A DNA stretch of 64,000 bases from Actinomycetospora lemnae (GCF_028737315.1 NZ_JAQZAO010000007.1:1-64000), one strand, 5' to 3'. Shown: positions 36,316-48,280, counted from the stretch's first letter. Notes: generated by a model from the letters alone, not told the origin. Translations and numbers: made by a program.

Positions 36316-36777
36316 ATGACCGTCCAGCTGCCGCCCGTCGCCGTCCGGACCGGTGAGGGTCGAGCCCTCGCGTCGCCGACCGGGGACCGGATCACGATCA
36401 AGCTCGGCACAGGGGACACGGCCGGGGTACTGAGCGCGGTCGAGATCGTGAACTCGCCGAGCAGCGGGCCGCCGCGGCACATCCATCGCCGCGAGGACGA
36501 GCTGTGGTGGGTCCTCGAGGGCCACTACCGGTTCGAGGTCGGCGAGACCCTCGTCGAGCTGGAGCCGGGCGGGATGGCGTTCGGCCCCCGCGACGTCGCC
36601 CACGCCTTCGTCAACGTCGGCGACGCGCCGGGACGCCTGTTGGTGATCACCACGCCGGGCGGGCTCGAGCAGTTCTTCGAGCGGTCCGCGGAGCTGCGGG
36701 CGACCACCGCGGACCCGCAGCAGCTGGCCGACCTCGGGCTCGCGCACGGGATCGACTTCATCGGGCCGCCGCTCTAG
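36316..36777 (+). CDS. Cupin-domain protein
   Basis: A 153-residue single-domain cupin. GPPRHIHRREDELWWVLEGHYRFEVGE is the metal-binding motif 1 with two His and one Glu, and GGMAFGPRDVAHAFVNVG is motif 2. Possibly a small dioxygenase or isomerase, or a ligand-binding protein. ATG 36316 follows GGGGAGGCTCCG. Its 3' end overlaps the converging TetR gene by 4 bp. Confidence 0.85.
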   Translation: MTVQLPPVAVRTGEGRALASPTGDRITIKLGTGDTAGVLSAVEIVNSPSSGPPRHIHRREDELWWVLEGHYRFEVGETLVELEPGGMAFGPRDVAHAFVNVGDAPGRLLVITTPGGLEQFFERSAELRATTADPQQLADLGLAHGIDFIGPPL

Positions 36778-37418
36778 TCCCGGGTGGCCAGCCCGTCGAG
36801 CAGCGCGAGCAGCGCCCGCCCGTAGAGGTCGGCGGGCACGCTGTCGCGCGCGAGGCGCCGGTGCTGGACGAGGCCGGAGAACAGGCCCAGCGCCACGGTC
36901 GCGACCTCCTCGTCGGTCAGAGACCAGGCGGCGCCGCGGCGCGCGCGCTCCGCGCGGATGAGCGGGAGGAGGTCGGCGCGCAGGCGGTCCTGGTGGGCGG
37001 CGAGGTCGGCACCGAAGTCGGGGTCGCGCATCGCGTAGAGCCAGGCCTCGGCCGCGAGGAGGGCCGCGCGCCCGTCGTCGGCGGTGGCCGTGACCCGGTG
37101 GTCGAGGTCGTGCAGCGCGGACGGGAGGCCGTCGGCGAGGTGCCGCCGGGCGTCGTCCATCTCGGCCACGCGGCGGCGGTCCATGAGGGCGAGGAAGAGG
37201 TCCTGCTTGCCGGCGAAGTGCGCGTAGATCGAGCCGACGGACACGCCGGCGGTGCGGGCGATCTCGCCGACCGACGCGGCGCCGTAGCCCTTCTCGGCGA
37301 ACACGGCCGCGGCGGCGTCGAGCAGCCCGGCGTGCGTGCGCTCCCGGGCCGCGGCCCGCGAGCCCGCCCGGGGGGTCCCGCCGGGCGGGGTGGGCTCGTC
37401 GGGGACCGGCACCGCCAC
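36774..37418 (-). CDS. TetR family transcriptional regulator
   Basis: A 214-residue regulator. The HTH spans about 28-74: HAGLLDAAAAVFAEKGYGAASVGEIARTAGVSVGSIYAHFAGKQDLF. C-terminal domain resembles the TetR_C_6-like helices. Its target is not clear: the cupin gene converges on it and a small secreted protein lies upstream. A near-palindromic site at 37920 could be one of its operators, but this is guesswork. Confidence 0.9.
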   Translation of the reverse strand: MAVPVPDEPTPPGGTPRAGSRAAARERTHAGLLDAAAAVFAEKGYGAASVGEIARTAGVSVGSIYAHFAGKQDLFLALMDRRRVAEMDDARRHLADGLPSALHDLDHRVTATADDGRAALLAAEAWLYAMRDPDFGADLAAHQDRLRADLLPLIRAERARRGAAWSLTDEEVATVALGLFSGLVQHRRLARDSVPADLYGRALLALLDGLATRD

Positions 37419-37452
37419 ACCCTCCCCGCGGTCCCGGGGTGGTGCAACATGC

Positions 37453-37505
37453 GACGGGTGCGGGGCCCGGTGGCGATTCCGGCGCCACCGGGACCCGCAC
37501 CCGTC
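37453..37505. terminator. Strong 23-bp stem-loop after the small secreted protein gene
   Basis: Two 23-bp arms (37453-37475 and 37483-37505) pair with a single mismatch around a 7-nt loop ATTCCGG. It lies 48 bp after the stop of the minus-strand gene at 37554 and before the start of tetR, so it probably ends the upstream transcript. Confidence 0.65.
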
Positions 37506-37553
37506 ACCTCACACCGGTGCCCCGGCACCCCCGATGGGTCGGGGCACGGGTGC

Positions 37554-37826
37554 TCAGATCAGGCCGTCGACCACGTCGGCGACAGCGTCGCTCCCCAGCA
37601 CGCTGTCGGCCGCCCCGGTGACGCCGCCCAGCAGCCCGCCGACGCCGCCGACGAGCTCGCCGCCCGCGCCGACGAGACCGCCGACCAGGCCCTGGCGGTC
37701 GCTGCTCCCGTGGGACGACTCGCTGTCGGACGCGTGGGACTCGGACGCGCTCGCCACGCCGGCGAGGGCGAGGCTTCCGGCACCGGCGAGGGCGGTGGCG
37801 GCGGCGAGGCGCTGCAGTCGGGTCAT
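37554..37826 (-). CDS. Small secreted Gly/Val-rich protein (chaplin-like in style)
   Basis: A 90-residue protein with a signal peptide (MTRLQRLAAATALAGAGSLALAGVASA), a Ser/His-rich segment (SESHASDSESSHGSS) and a hydrophobic Gly/Val tail LVGGLVGAGGELVGGVGGLLGGV. It lacks the cysteines and Asn-rich core of true chaplins. It could be an amphipathic surface protein. ATG 37826 with GGGAGTC upstream is preferred to one nine codons earlier. A strong hairpin follows. Confidence 0.75.
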   Translation of the reverse strand: MTRLQRLAAATALAGAGSLALAGVASASESHASDSESSHGSSDRQGLVGGLVGAGGELVGGVGGLLGGVTGAADSVLGSDAVADVVDGLI

Positions 37827-37919
37827 GGGGGACTCCCTTCGGGTCATGGACACCGCGCTGACCGCGGCGTGGGGGAGTCTCCCGAGTCGCTGAGCAGACG
37901 TTCATCGAGGGTGCGTTCG

Positions 37920-37935
37920 CTGAACGATCGCTCAG
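37920..37935. promoter_or_regulatory. Candidate TetR-type operator
   Basis: CTGAACGATCGCTCAG is a 16-bp palindrome matching at 14 positions. It lies 94 bp upstream of the small secreted protein's start, in a 260-bp gene-free stretch (37827-38086) that otherwise shows no frame or RNA signal. The form, a GATC-centred palindrome with weak ends, fits TetR-type operators. Confidence 0.35.
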
Positions 37936-38086
37936 TCAAACGGTTGGTCCTGGTGGTAGCTCCGATCGGCGCAGGGCGGCGCGGCAGACGGCCTCTTCGG
38001 CCGCTCGACGGAGTGACGAGTACGCCGTTGGGGTGAAATGCCATCGGTGGTGGTCGCGCACGTGACACGCCCTGCTCCGGGCGGGA

Positions 38087-38992
38087 TCAGGCGCCCAGAT
38101 CGAGCACGACCTTGCCCAGCACGTGCCCGTCCTCCACGGCCGCGAGCGCGTCGGCCGCCTGCGCGAAGGGGACGACGGTGCGCACCCAGGGGTCGAGGTC
38201 GCCCGCCGCGACGCGCGCCGCGAGCGCGCCGAGCACCGCGGTGCTGCGGTCGCGGGGCACGTCGCGCCCGCCGAGCTCGGCCACGAGGGGCTTGTCGGCG
38301 ACCGAGAACAGGTGCGCGGGGTCGACGAGCCGGGCGACCGCGCGCAGGGCGTCCCCGCCGACGAGGTCGAACACCCCGTCGACGCCGTCGGGGGCCGCGG
38401 CACGGACGTGGTGCGCGACCGCGGGGCCGGCGACGACCGCGGCCGCCCCCAGCTCGCACAGCAGGTCCTGCTTGCCCTCGCTCGCGACGCCGACCACGTG
38501 CAGGCCCCGCGCCCGCGCCAGCTGCACGGTCGGGATGCCCACCCCGCCGCCCGCGCCGTTGACCACCAGCGTCGCCCCGGCCGGCAGTGCCAGCACCTCG
38601 AGCGCGTCGTACGCCGTGCCCGCCGCGACGGGCAGCGCGGCGGCGTCGCGGGGCGCGACCCCGGACGGGCGGTGCGCCGCGAACGACGCCGTCACCAGCG
38701 CCTGCTCGGCCCACCCGCCGACCATGCCCGGGCAGCCGCCGAACACCTCGTCGCCCGGCGCGAAGCCCGTGACGTCCGGCCCGGTCGCGACGACCGTGCC
38801 CGCCACCTCGCGGCCCAGCACCGCCGACCCGGTGTGCCCGTACTCGCCGTTGCGCAGCCGCCAGTCGCCCGGGTTGACGCCCGCCGTGCGCACCCGCACG
38901 AGCAGCTCGCCGGGCCCGGGCTCGGGCACCGGGACGTCGAGGAAGGCCTGCTGGTCGGGGCCGCCGGGGCGGAGGAAGCCGTACGCGCGCAC
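38087..38992 (-). CDS. Zinc-free quinone oxidoreductase/MDR family protein
   Basis: A 301-residue medium-chain reductase. GVNPGDWRLRNGEYG and LGREVAGTVVATGPDVTGFAPGDEV form the GroES-like N-domain; NGAGGGVGIPTVQLARARG is the NADPH fold. No Cys zinc ligands are seen, as in quinone reductases. It should reduce quinones or enones. Nine bases separate it from the stop of the membrane protein gene upstream on the same strand, so the two may be one operon. Confidence 0.88.
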   Translation of the reverse strand: MRAYGFLRPGGPDQQAFLDVPVPEPGPGELLVRVRTAGVNPGDWRLRNGEYGHTGSAVLGREVAGTVVATGPDVTGFAPGDEVFGGCPGMVGGWAEQALVTASFAAHRPSGVAPRDAAALPVAAGTAYDALEVLALPAGATLVVNGAGGGVGIPTVQLARARGLHVVGVASEGKQDLLCELGAAAVVAGPAVAHHVRAAAPDGVDGVFDLVGGDALRAVARLVDPAHLFSVADKPLVAELGGRDVPRDRSTAVLGALAARVAAGDLDPWVRTVVPFAQAADALAAVEDGHVLGKVVLDLGA

Positions 38993-39001
38993 GGCTCCTT
39001 C

Positions 39002-40507
39002 CTACTCCCGCCGGCCCTGCTCCCGGTGGCGCACCAGCCCCAGCAGCGCCGTCACCGCCGCGCCCACCAGCGCGAGCCCCGACACCGCGAGCAGGTACGC
39101 CGCGAGCCACACGTGCTTGAAGACCTCGAAGTAGCCGTCGCCGGCCACCGCCACGACGACGAGCGCGAGCGCGGTGCCCGCCGCGAGCCCGGCGGCGAGC
39201 GACCACCGCCCGGCGCGGCCCTGCCACCGCGCGGTGGCCGCGACGGCGAGGGCGACGACCACCAGCACGGCCGGCAGCCAGGGTGGGCGGCGGGTGTCCT
39301 GCAGGACCTGAGCGAGGTCGGGCTGGCGCGCGCCCGACCAGCCGGGGTGCCCGTCCGGCGAGGAGAGGGCCGTGGCGGGCGCGGGGAACGCGTCGAGGTA
39401 GGGCAGGTCGGCGAGGGTCGTGGCCTGCAGGCCGACGCCCACCGCGCGCGCCGCCGCCGACGGGTGCTCGGCGAGCACGACGAGGGCGGACGCGCGGGTC
39501 TCGCCGGGCCGGCCGAGGATCGCCCCCTCCCACCACGGGACGCCGTCGGGGCGCGGCGGGCCGTTGAAGTACCCGTTGCCGGTGAGCTCGACGGCCTCGG
39601 GCGGCAGGCCCAGCGGGGACGTCGCCGACGGCCCGACCTCGAGCAGGACCGTCGTGAACACCAGGTTGTGCGCGTTGACCGGCGCGTAGAACTGCTGTTG
39701 CCGGGCGAGCGCCGCGGTCACCGGGACGACGGCGAGCAGCACGGTGACCAGCGCGATGACCGGCCCGTCGCGGCGTGGGCGCGCGGTGCCGATCGCCGTC
39801 ACCGCGCAGACGATCACCGCCGCGACGAGCAGCGGGACGTAGGCCACCTTCGCCGTGGTCGCGACCAGGCCCCCGACCGCGGTGAGGGCGAGGGCGACGA
39901 TCCGCGCGGCCCGGTGCTCACGGCGGGTGGCGAGCACGGCCGCGACCCCGACGCCGACGGTCACGGCGCCCAGCAACCCGGCCGGCTCGCTGTAGGTGGA
40001 GACGAAGAAGCGCGGGAACGTCGCCGCGGCCAGCGGGAGCACCGGGATCGCGACGACGAGGGCCCGGCGGCGCCCCGCGGCCGCGGCCGCCCAGGCGCCG
40101 AGCCCGACGACCACCCCGATCAGCACCGCGTACGTCCACCCCAGCACGACCGGCGACCAGGTGCCCTCGGCCAGGGCCGTCGTCGCCCGCGCGATGAGCA
40201 GGGCGGACGAGGGGACCGGGTCCTCGCAGGTCGGCGGGCCGACGGCGTACTCGGCGGTCCAGCCGCCGCGCCAGCTCGCGTAGCCGTCCGCGGTCAGCGG
40301 CGTGAGCCCGGCGCCGCAGAAGAGCCGGTAGCCGTCGCCGTTGTCCTCGACGCCGAGCGGGGTCGCCCCGACCAGGCGCGTCGCGAGGACGACCAGCAGT
40401 GACGCCGCGAGCCCGGCGAGGACGCCGACCAGCCAGCGCGGCGGGCCGGTCCGGCGCCGGGGCAGCGGATCCGTCGTCGCGGTCGCGTCCGCGGTGCCCG
40501 TGGCCAT
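39002..40507 (-). CDS. Polytopic membrane protein, possible GT-C type glycosyltransferase (WsfD-like)
   Basis: A 501-residue protein with about 11 membrane helices. After the first helix comes DNGDGYRLFCGAGLTP, where the two acidic residues of the first extracytoplasmic loop look like the metal-binding pair of GT-C enzymes. A large loop at about 285-395 lacks recognisable domains. The pattern recalls the hexose transferase WsfD group. The activity is inferred from topology and one motif only. ATG 40507. Transcribed toward the quinone reductase. Confidence 0.55.
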   Translation of the reverse strand: MATGTADATATTDPLPRRRTGPPRWLVGVLAGLAASLLVVLATRLVGATPLGVEDNGDGYRLFCGAGLTPLTADGYASWRGGWTAEYAVGPPTCEDPVPSSALLIARATTALAEGTWSPVVLGWTYAVLIGVVVGLGAWAAAAAGRRRALVVAIPVLPLAAATFPRFFVSTYSEPAGLLGAVTVGVGVAAVLATRREHRAARIVALALTAVGGLVATTAKVAYVPLLVAAVIVCAVTAIGTARPRRDGPVIALVTVLLAVVPVTAALARQQQFYAPVNAHNLVFTTVLLEVGPSATSPLGLPPEAVELTGNGYFNGPPRPDGVPWWEGAILGRPGETRASALVVLAEHPSAAARAVGVGLQATTLADLPYLDAFPAPATALSSPDGHPGWSGARQPDLAQVLQDTRRPPWLPAVLVVVALAVAATARWQGRAGRWSLAAGLAAGTALALVVVAVAGDGYFEVFKHVWLAAYLLAVSGLALVGAAVTALLGLVRHREQGRRE

Positions 40508-40550
40508 CGACGCCCATGATGCCCGAGCGCGTCCGGCCCGCCGCGGCGGC

Positions 40551-40985
40551 TCAGTCGCTGGTGTCGACGTTCTGGTCCACGATCGTCTGCCGCTCCGGGG
40601 TGACCCAGAGGATCACCCGCTCCGACTTGATGGCGTCCTCCGGGTAGTCGTTGCCGGTGTAGCGCTGCGCGAGCTCGTCGAGGTGCTGACGGGCCTCGGG
40701 ACCGGTCGTGGTGCGCTCCACCCGGCCGCGGACCTCCGCGTAGCGGTACGGGTCCTGCTCGTCGCGGATCAGCACCGTGATGCGGGGGTCCGCCTCGACG
40801 TTCGCGAAGCGCCGGCGGTGGGTCTCGGTGTTGACCACCACCGAGCCGTCCTTCACCCCCACCCACAGGATCTGGGTCTGGATGCGGCCGCTGGGCAGCA
40901 TCGTCGACACCGAGGCGAAGTTGCGGCCGGTGGCCAGCTCCTCGGTCATCGGGTGCAGTCCGGGTCCGTTGCGGGTGTCGGCCAT
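40551..40985 (-). CDS. PPOX-class F420/FMN-dependent oxidoreductase
   Basis: A 144-residue split-barrel flavin/F420 protein. FASVSTMLPSGRIQTQILWVGVKDG and TETHRRRFANVEADPRITVLI and the PYRYAEVRGRVE strand are typical of the Rv1155-like family. It probably reduces or oxidises a small molecule using F420 or FMN. ATG 40985 follows AGGAAGG. The decayed DinB-family remnant lies just upstream. Confidence 0.88.
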   Translation of the reverse strand: MADTRNGPGLHPMTEELATGRNFASVSTMLPSGRIQTQILWVGVKDGSVVVNTETHRRRFANVEADPRITVLIRDEQDPYRYAEVRGRVERTTTGPEARQHLDELAQRYTGNDYPEDAIKSERVILWVTPERQTIVDQNVDTSD

Positions 40986-41023
40986 CGTCTCGACCTTCCT
41001 GGTCGTGTGCGGGACCCGCGCGG

Positions 41024-41188
41024 CTACCCGATCGGCGCCGACCGTGCCCGGTGCAGATCGAGCAGCAGGTCGATCTCCGCGCCGTGGTGGAGCAGCTCGC
41101 TCGTCGGTCAGTCCCTCGAGGCGTGCCCGAGAGCCCCGCACAGGAAGTCGACCTGCTCGACCAGCATCGGGTTCCACTCCAGGGCCAT
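41024..41188 (-). pseudogene. Decayed DinB-family gene fragment
   Basis: Three adjoining reading frames give pieces of one DinB-like protein. Frame 1 from ATG 41188 gives MALEWNPMLVEQVDFLCGAL and stops at about 41109. Frame 2 continues RARLEGLTDE. Frame 3 gives ELLHHGAEIDLLLDLHRARS to a TAG at 41024. The N-terminal W-x-L-EQ phrase and the C-terminal HHGAEI(x)LL(x)DLHR phrase are both DinB marks but nearly 100 central residues are absent. So this is an internally deleted, frameshifted relic. The call rests on visual similarity. Confidence 0.45.
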
Positions 41189-41279
41189 GGCTCTGCTCCC
41201 ACCCCTCCGTTCGACGGGTCCCGAAGAGTGTGGTGGCCAGCACACTGGGTGGCGACGCTCACTTCAGGAGGTCCACACC

Positions 41280-42452
41280 ATGAGCAGGACGATCGACGGC
41301 TCCGGCATCGACAAGGTGCTGGCCGGCGCGGTCGAGGCCGGCGACGTGCCTCACGTCGCGGCCATCGCCGCCGACGCCGACGGCGTGTTCTACGAGGGCG
41401 CCGTGGGACCGCGCGCGGTGGGTGAGTCCGACCAGGTCTCGACGAGCACGCACTTCCGGATCATGTCGATGACCAAGATGGTGGCCACGACCACCGCGCT
41501 GCAGCAGGTGGAGCGCGGCGAGCTGGACCTCGACGCGCCCGTCGAGGAGTACGTGCCGGAGTTCGGGCAGATCCAGGTGCTCGAGGGCTTCGACGGCGAC
41601 ACGCCGCGGCTGCGCGCGCCCGCCACCAAGGCCACCGTGAAGCACCTCGTCACCCACACCTCGGGCCTGAGCTACTGGTTCTGGAACGAGGACATCCACC
41701 GCTACGAGCAGCTCACGGGCCACCCGAACGTCGTCCCCGGGCTGCGGCGTGCCCTCCTCGCGCCGATGGTCGCCGACCCCGGCACGCGCTTCGAGTACGG
41801 CATCAACACCGACTGGCTCGGGCTCGTCGTCGAGGCCGTCGCCGGCACCACGCTCGACGTCGTCATCAAGGACAACGTCACCGGTCCGCTCGGCATGGAC
41901 GACACGGTGTTCGCCCTCGACGACACGCAGCAGGGCAACAAGACCCCGGTGCACGTGCGGGGTGAGGACGGCGCGTGGACCAACGCCGGCAACCTCCTGC
42001 CCGACGACCCCGAGTGGTGGGCCGGCGGCCACGGCCTGCACTCGACGCCCCGCGACTACATCCGCTTCGAGCGCGCGCTGCTGCGCGGCGGCGAGCTCGA
42101 CGGCGCGCGCATCCTGCGCCAGGAGACCGTCGACGCGGCGTTCTCCGACCAGCTCGGCGGCCTGCCCTTCCCCGAGGAGATCGCGACGGCCGACCCGGCC
42201 ACCACCGACGTGCTGCACCTCGGCCCGGGCTGGACCTGGGGCTACGGCCTGCTGCTCAACACCGACGACGTCCCCGGGCGCCGCCGGGCGTGGAGCGGCG
42301 CGTGGGCGGGCCTTCTCAACACCCACTTCTGGATCGACCGCAGCACCGGCATCTGCGCCTCGATCTACACGAACTCGCTGCCGTTCATCAGCGAGCACGA
42401 GGCGTGGAAGCTCTACGGCGACTTCGAGTCGGCGCTCTACGCGGCCCTGTGA
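41280..42452 (+). CDS. Class C beta-lactamase-like serine hydrolase (LipP-like esterase)
   Basis: A 390-residue penicillin-binding-protein-fold hydrolase. The nucleophile is in SMTK (Ser63, Lys66); Tyr in RFEYGINTDW is the YxN-like base; a late GAWAGLLNTHFW segment stands for the KTG motif. No signal peptide is seen. It acts on esters rather than beta-lactams in related LipP/EstB proteins. In Mycobacterium tuberculosis lipP lies between nei2 and tig, so this may be the equivalent gene. Start ATG 41280 has CAGGAGG upstream. Confidence 0.88.
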   Translation: MSRTIDGSGIDKVLAGAVEAGDVPHVAAIAADADGVFYEGAVGPRAVGESDQVSTSTHFRIMSMTKMVATTTALQQVERGELDLDAPVEEYVPEFGQIQVLEGFDGDTPRLRAPATKATVKHLVTHTSGLSYWFWNEDIHRYEQLTGHPNVVPGLRRALLAPMVADPGTRFEYGINTDWLGLVVEAVAGTTLDVVIKDNVTGPLGMDDTVFALDDTQQGNKTPVHVRGEDGAWTNAGNLLPDDPEWWAGGHGLHSTPRDYIRFERALLRGGELDGARILRQETVDAAFSDQLGGLPFPEEIATADPATTDVLHLGPGWTWGYGLLLNTDDVPGRRRAWSGAWAGLLNTHFWIDRSTGICASIYTNSLPFISEHEAWKLYGDFESALYAAL

Positions 42453-42525
42453 CGACGACGGTGACGACCCCGCTGTGACAGGAGACCGTTTGCGTTGTCG
42501 TTAGCGGTGCTATGGACTGGGGGCC

Positions 42526-45434
<2,909 letters not shown>

Positions 45435-45450
45435 TCCCGGCACGACGAAA

Positions 45451-45484
45451 CGCCCGTGGACGGCCGACCGGCCGTCCACGGGCG
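45451..45484. terminator. Terminator between converging rox and SDR genes
   Basis: A perfect 15-bp stem, CGCCCGTGGACGGCC / GGCCGTCCACGGGCG, with a GACC loop. It begins 17 bp after the rox stop and ends 17 bp before the converging gene's stop, so it serves both. Confidence 0.85.
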
Positions 45485-45500
45485 CTCCCGTCCCCCGACG

Positions 45501-46466
45501 TCAGGCCCGGGGGGCGGCCTGCGGGGTCGTCGCGGGGAACGACACCCCGGCCATCTCCTGCGAGACCCGCCAGACGCGCTCGGCCTCCTCGACGCTGCGC
45601 AGCGTCGGGAAGGGCTTCTGCTCACCGGGCGGCCCGCCGAGGTTGCCGAGCCCCTGCGGGCCGTAGAAGTGGCCGCTGCGGGCCTGCGGGGACGTCGCGG
45701 CGTACAGGGCGGGGAGCGCGGCGCTCTCCGGCGTGCCGGCGAGGATCCCGCGCGAGGACAGGAAGCCGATGACCTTGCGTCCGCGCACCGGCTCGTCGCG
45801 ACCGAGCTCGGGGCGCGCCGTGAGCAGGCTCGTCGGCGCGATGCCCGGGTGCGACGCGTTGCTCGTGATGCCCCATCCGCCGGCGCGGCTGCGGCGGTCG
45901 AGCTCGAGCGCGAAGAGCCCGAACGCGATCTTGGACCGGCGGTAGGCGCGCATCCCGTCGTAGGAGCGCTCCGCGTTCAGGTCGTCCCAGTCGATCGACC
46001 CGGCGCGGGCGGCGATGCTCAGCTGCGAGGTCACCCGGCCGCGGCCGGCGCGCAGCAGCGGCAGCAGCTCGGCCACGAGGGCGACGTGGCCCAGGTGGTT
46101 CGTGCCCCACTGCAGCTCGAAGCCGTCGGTGGTGGTCTGCCGGTCGGGTGGCGTCATGACGCCGGCGTTGTTGATGAGGAGGTGGACCGGTCGATCCTCC
46201 TCGCGCATCGTCGCGCCGAGCGCGGCGACCGAGGCGAGCGAGGACAGGTCGAGCTCGCGCAGGGACACCGTGGCGCCGGGGACCTGCTCGCGGATGGCGC
46301 TGATCGCCGCCGCGCCCTTGCGCGGGTTGCGGACCGGCAGCACCACCTCGGCCCCGGCGGCGGCGAGTCTCCGGGCGATCCGGAGGCCGATGCCGTCGCT
46401 GGCGCCGGTGACGACGGCGCGGTGGCCGGTGAGGTCGGGGACGGTGAAGTCGCGGGTGCGGGACAT
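45501..46466 (-). CDS. SDR family oxidoreductase (retinol dehydrogenase/WWOX-like)
   Basis: A 321-residue SDR. NADP loop [13 protein letters not shown] near 20; LLINNAGVM near 97; [13 protein letters not shown]; catalytic [12 protein letters not shown] near 175. The C-terminal extension with [20 protein letters not shown] is common in actinobacterial NAD(P)-binding oxidoreductases of this type. It lies 29 bp downstream of the DUF3159-like membrane protein, with a strong AGGAGG ribosome site. Confidence 0.88.
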   Translation of the reverse strand: MSRTRDFTVPDLTGHRAVVTGASDGIGLRIARRLAAAGAEVVLPVRNPRKGAAAISAIREQVPGATVSLRELDLSSLASVAALGATMREEDRPVHLLINNAGVMTPPDRQTTTDGFELQWGTNHLGHVALVAELLPLLRAGRGRVTSQLSIAARAGSIDWDDLNAERSYDGMRAYRRSKIAFGLFALELDRRSRAGGWGITSNASHPGIAPTSLLTARPELGRDEPVRGRKVIGFLSSRGILAGTPESAALPALYAATSPQARSGHFYGPQGLGNLGGPPGEQKPFPTLRSVEEAERVWRVSQEMAGVSFPATTPQAAPRA

Positions 46467-46495
46467 GGTTCCTCCTGGGATGGGGTCGGAGCTGG

Positions 46496-47203
46496 TCAGG
46501 GGGCGGCCGTGATCGCCCGGCGGGCGGCGACGAGGGTGACGGCGGCGAGCAGGGCGAAGACGGGGGCGGCGGCGACACCGAGGGCGGCGAGGACGGCCGG
46601 CTGGTTCGCGAGGTAGGCCACGCCGCGGGCGACGAGGTTCAGGGCGTGGAGCGCGACACCGGCGAGCGTGCTGAGGGTGTAGACGCGCAGCAGGCGGGGG
46701 TGGTCACGCCAGTCCGCGGGGCCGCCGACGAGGCGGTTGAAGATCATGCCGGTCACCGGCCGGCGCACGAGGACCGAGCCGAGGAAGACCACCCCGAGCA
46801 CGGCGGGGATCAGCGTCGGGAGCAGGAAGAAGGCGCGCGCCTCCCCGGAGAACGCGGCGACGCCCGCGCAGACGCCGGCGACGGCGAGGCCGATCAGCGC
46901 GCCGCGCAGGGACTCGCGGCGGGCCAGCCGCGCCCCGAACGCCACCGGGGCGGCGACGGCGAGGGCGATGAACGCCCAGGTGAGCCCGCCGACGGCATCC
47001 GCGGCGACGAAGGCGATGGCGGGCAGGGCGGCGACGAGGATGCCCGTCATGCCCCCGGACCGCGCGAGGCTCCGGCGCAGCGCCGCGGACAGCGTCGTCG
47101 GCTGCTCGTCGGGCTGATCGTCGGGCTGCTCGCCAGGGTGGTGGTCGCCGTGACGAGCGGCGGTGAACCGCTCGGTCGGGGCGGCCGCGAGGTCGTTCGT
47201 CAT
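46496..47203 (-). CDS. DUF3159-like membrane protein
   Basis: A 235-residue protein with five or six membrane helices arranged like DUF3159 proteins: acidic N-terminus with a [10 protein letters not shown] run, [59 protein letters not shown]. Its role is unknown. ATG 47203 with AGGAGCG upstream is chosen; an upstream in-frame start at 47245 lacks one. In operon with the SDR gene and divergent from an XRE regulator, with candidate operators between. Confidence 0.75.
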   Translation of the reverse strand: MTNDLAAAPTERFTAARHGDHHPGEQPDDQPDEQPTTLSAALRRSLARSGGMTGILVAALPAIAFVAADAVGGLTWAFIALAVAAPVAFGARLARRESLRGALIGLAVAGVCAGVAAFSGEARAFFLLPTLIPAVLGVVFLGSVLVRRPVTGMIFNRLVGGPADWRDHPRLLRVYTLSTLAGVALHALNLVARGVAYLANQPAVLAALGVAAAPVFALLAAVTLVAARRAITAAP

Positions 47204-47267
47204 GGGAGCGCTCCTGGGGGTGTCGGGGGCGGACGCCGTCGACACTCACCCGTCGCCGCAGCGACAA

Positions 47268-47337
47268 CCACGGCCTGCCGATCCGTGGTCGACGGGACCT
47301 CCCCACCGCGCCGCAGAGGGGGATCCACGATCCGTGG
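47268..47337. promoter_or_regulatory. Two CCACG..CGTGG candidate operators in a divergent promoter
   Basis: CCACGG (47268-47273) and CCGTGG (47283-47288) face each other across 9 bp; CCACG-ATC-CGTGG (47325-47337) is a second site about 50 bp further on. GATCCGTGG is common to both. They occupy the gap between the DUF3159-like gene and the divergent XRE regulator, so they are candidate binding sites for that regulator. Confidence 0.45.
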
Positions 47338-47395
47338 CTGCCGAGGGCTCCGCGCCGGTAGGAACGGGGGAGCACCGAGGAGAGGGCGGTACCCC

Positions 47396-48268
47396 ATGAT
47401 CGACCGGGCCGGGCTGGCGGAGTTCCTCCGGCGCCGTCGCGAGTCGCTGCAGCCCGAGGACGTCGGCCTGCCGCGCGGGCAGCGTCGCCGCACCAGCGGC
47501 CTGCGGCGCGAGGAGGTGGCCGCCCTCTGCCACATGTCGACCGACTACTACGCGCGCCTCGAGCGCGAGCGCGGCCCGCAACCGTCCGAGCAGATGATCG
47601 CGTCGATCGCGCAGGGCCTGCACCTCTCGCTCGACGAGCGCGACCACCTCTTCCGGCTCGCCGGGCACCAGCCCCCGGCCCGCGGCGCGGCCAGCGAGCA
47701 CATCAGCCCGGGCCTGCTGCGCATCCTCGACCGGCTCGCGGATACGCCCGCGGAAATCGTCACCGAGCTCGGCGAGACGCTGCGCCAGACCCCGATGGGC
47801 GTCGCGCTCACCGGCGACACGACCCACTACACGGGCCCGGCGCGCAGCCGCGGCTACCGCTGGTTCACCGACCCGGCCTCCCGCGCCCTCTACGCGCCCG
47901 AGGACCACGCGTTCCTGTCACGGATGTACGCCGCAGGGCTGCGCCAGATCGCGACGATGCGCGGGCCCGGGTCGCGCGCGGCCGCGTTCGTGGACCTCCT
48001 GCTCGCGCAGAGCGAGGAGTTCCGGCGGCTGTGGGACGAGCACGAGGTCGGCCTGCACCCGGCCGACACCAAGCGCCTCGTCCACCCCGAGCTGGGGACG
48101 CTCACGGTGAACTGCCAGACGCTGCTCGACCCGGACCAGTCGCACCGGCTGTTCGTCTACACCGCCGTCCCGGGCACTGAGAGCCACGAGAAGCTCCAGC
48201 TGCTGTCGGTCATCGGGAACCAACGCGTCGGCGCCGACCTGCCGGCCATCGAGACCGACCGGGCCTGA
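47396..48268 (+). CDS. XRE family regulator with MLTR ligand-binding domain (MmyB-like)
   Basis: A 290-residue regulator. The HTH is at about 30-90: GQRRRTSGLRREEVAALCHMSTDYYARLERERGPQPS, the marker of the MmyB-like group. The rest is the PAS-like MLTR domain (DRLADTPAEIVTELGETLRQTPMG..). In related actinobacteria such genes lie divergent from SDR oxidoreductases and control them, as here. ATG 47396 follows GGAGAGGGCGG. Confidence 0.92.
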   Translation: MIDRAGLAEFLRRRRESLQPEDVGLPRGQRRRTSGLRREEVAALCHMSTDYYARLERERGPQPSEQMIASIAQGLHLSLDERDHLFRLAGHQPPARGAASEHISPGLLRILDRLADTPAEIVTELGETLRQTPMGVALTGDTTHYTGPARSRGYRWFTDPASRALYAPEDHAFLSRMYAAGLRQIATMRGPGSRAAAFVDLLLAQSEEFRRLWDEHEVGLHPADTKRLVHPELGTLTVNCQTLLDPDQSHRLFVYTAVPGTESHEKLQLLSVIGNQRVGADLPAIETDRA

Positions 48269-48280
48269 GCCGGCGTCCCG

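Noticed and set aside
46646-47395. In-frame extension upstream of the XRE regulator
   Set aside because: It overlaps the whole divergent DUF3159-like gene; the HTH region and ribosome site place the start at 47396.
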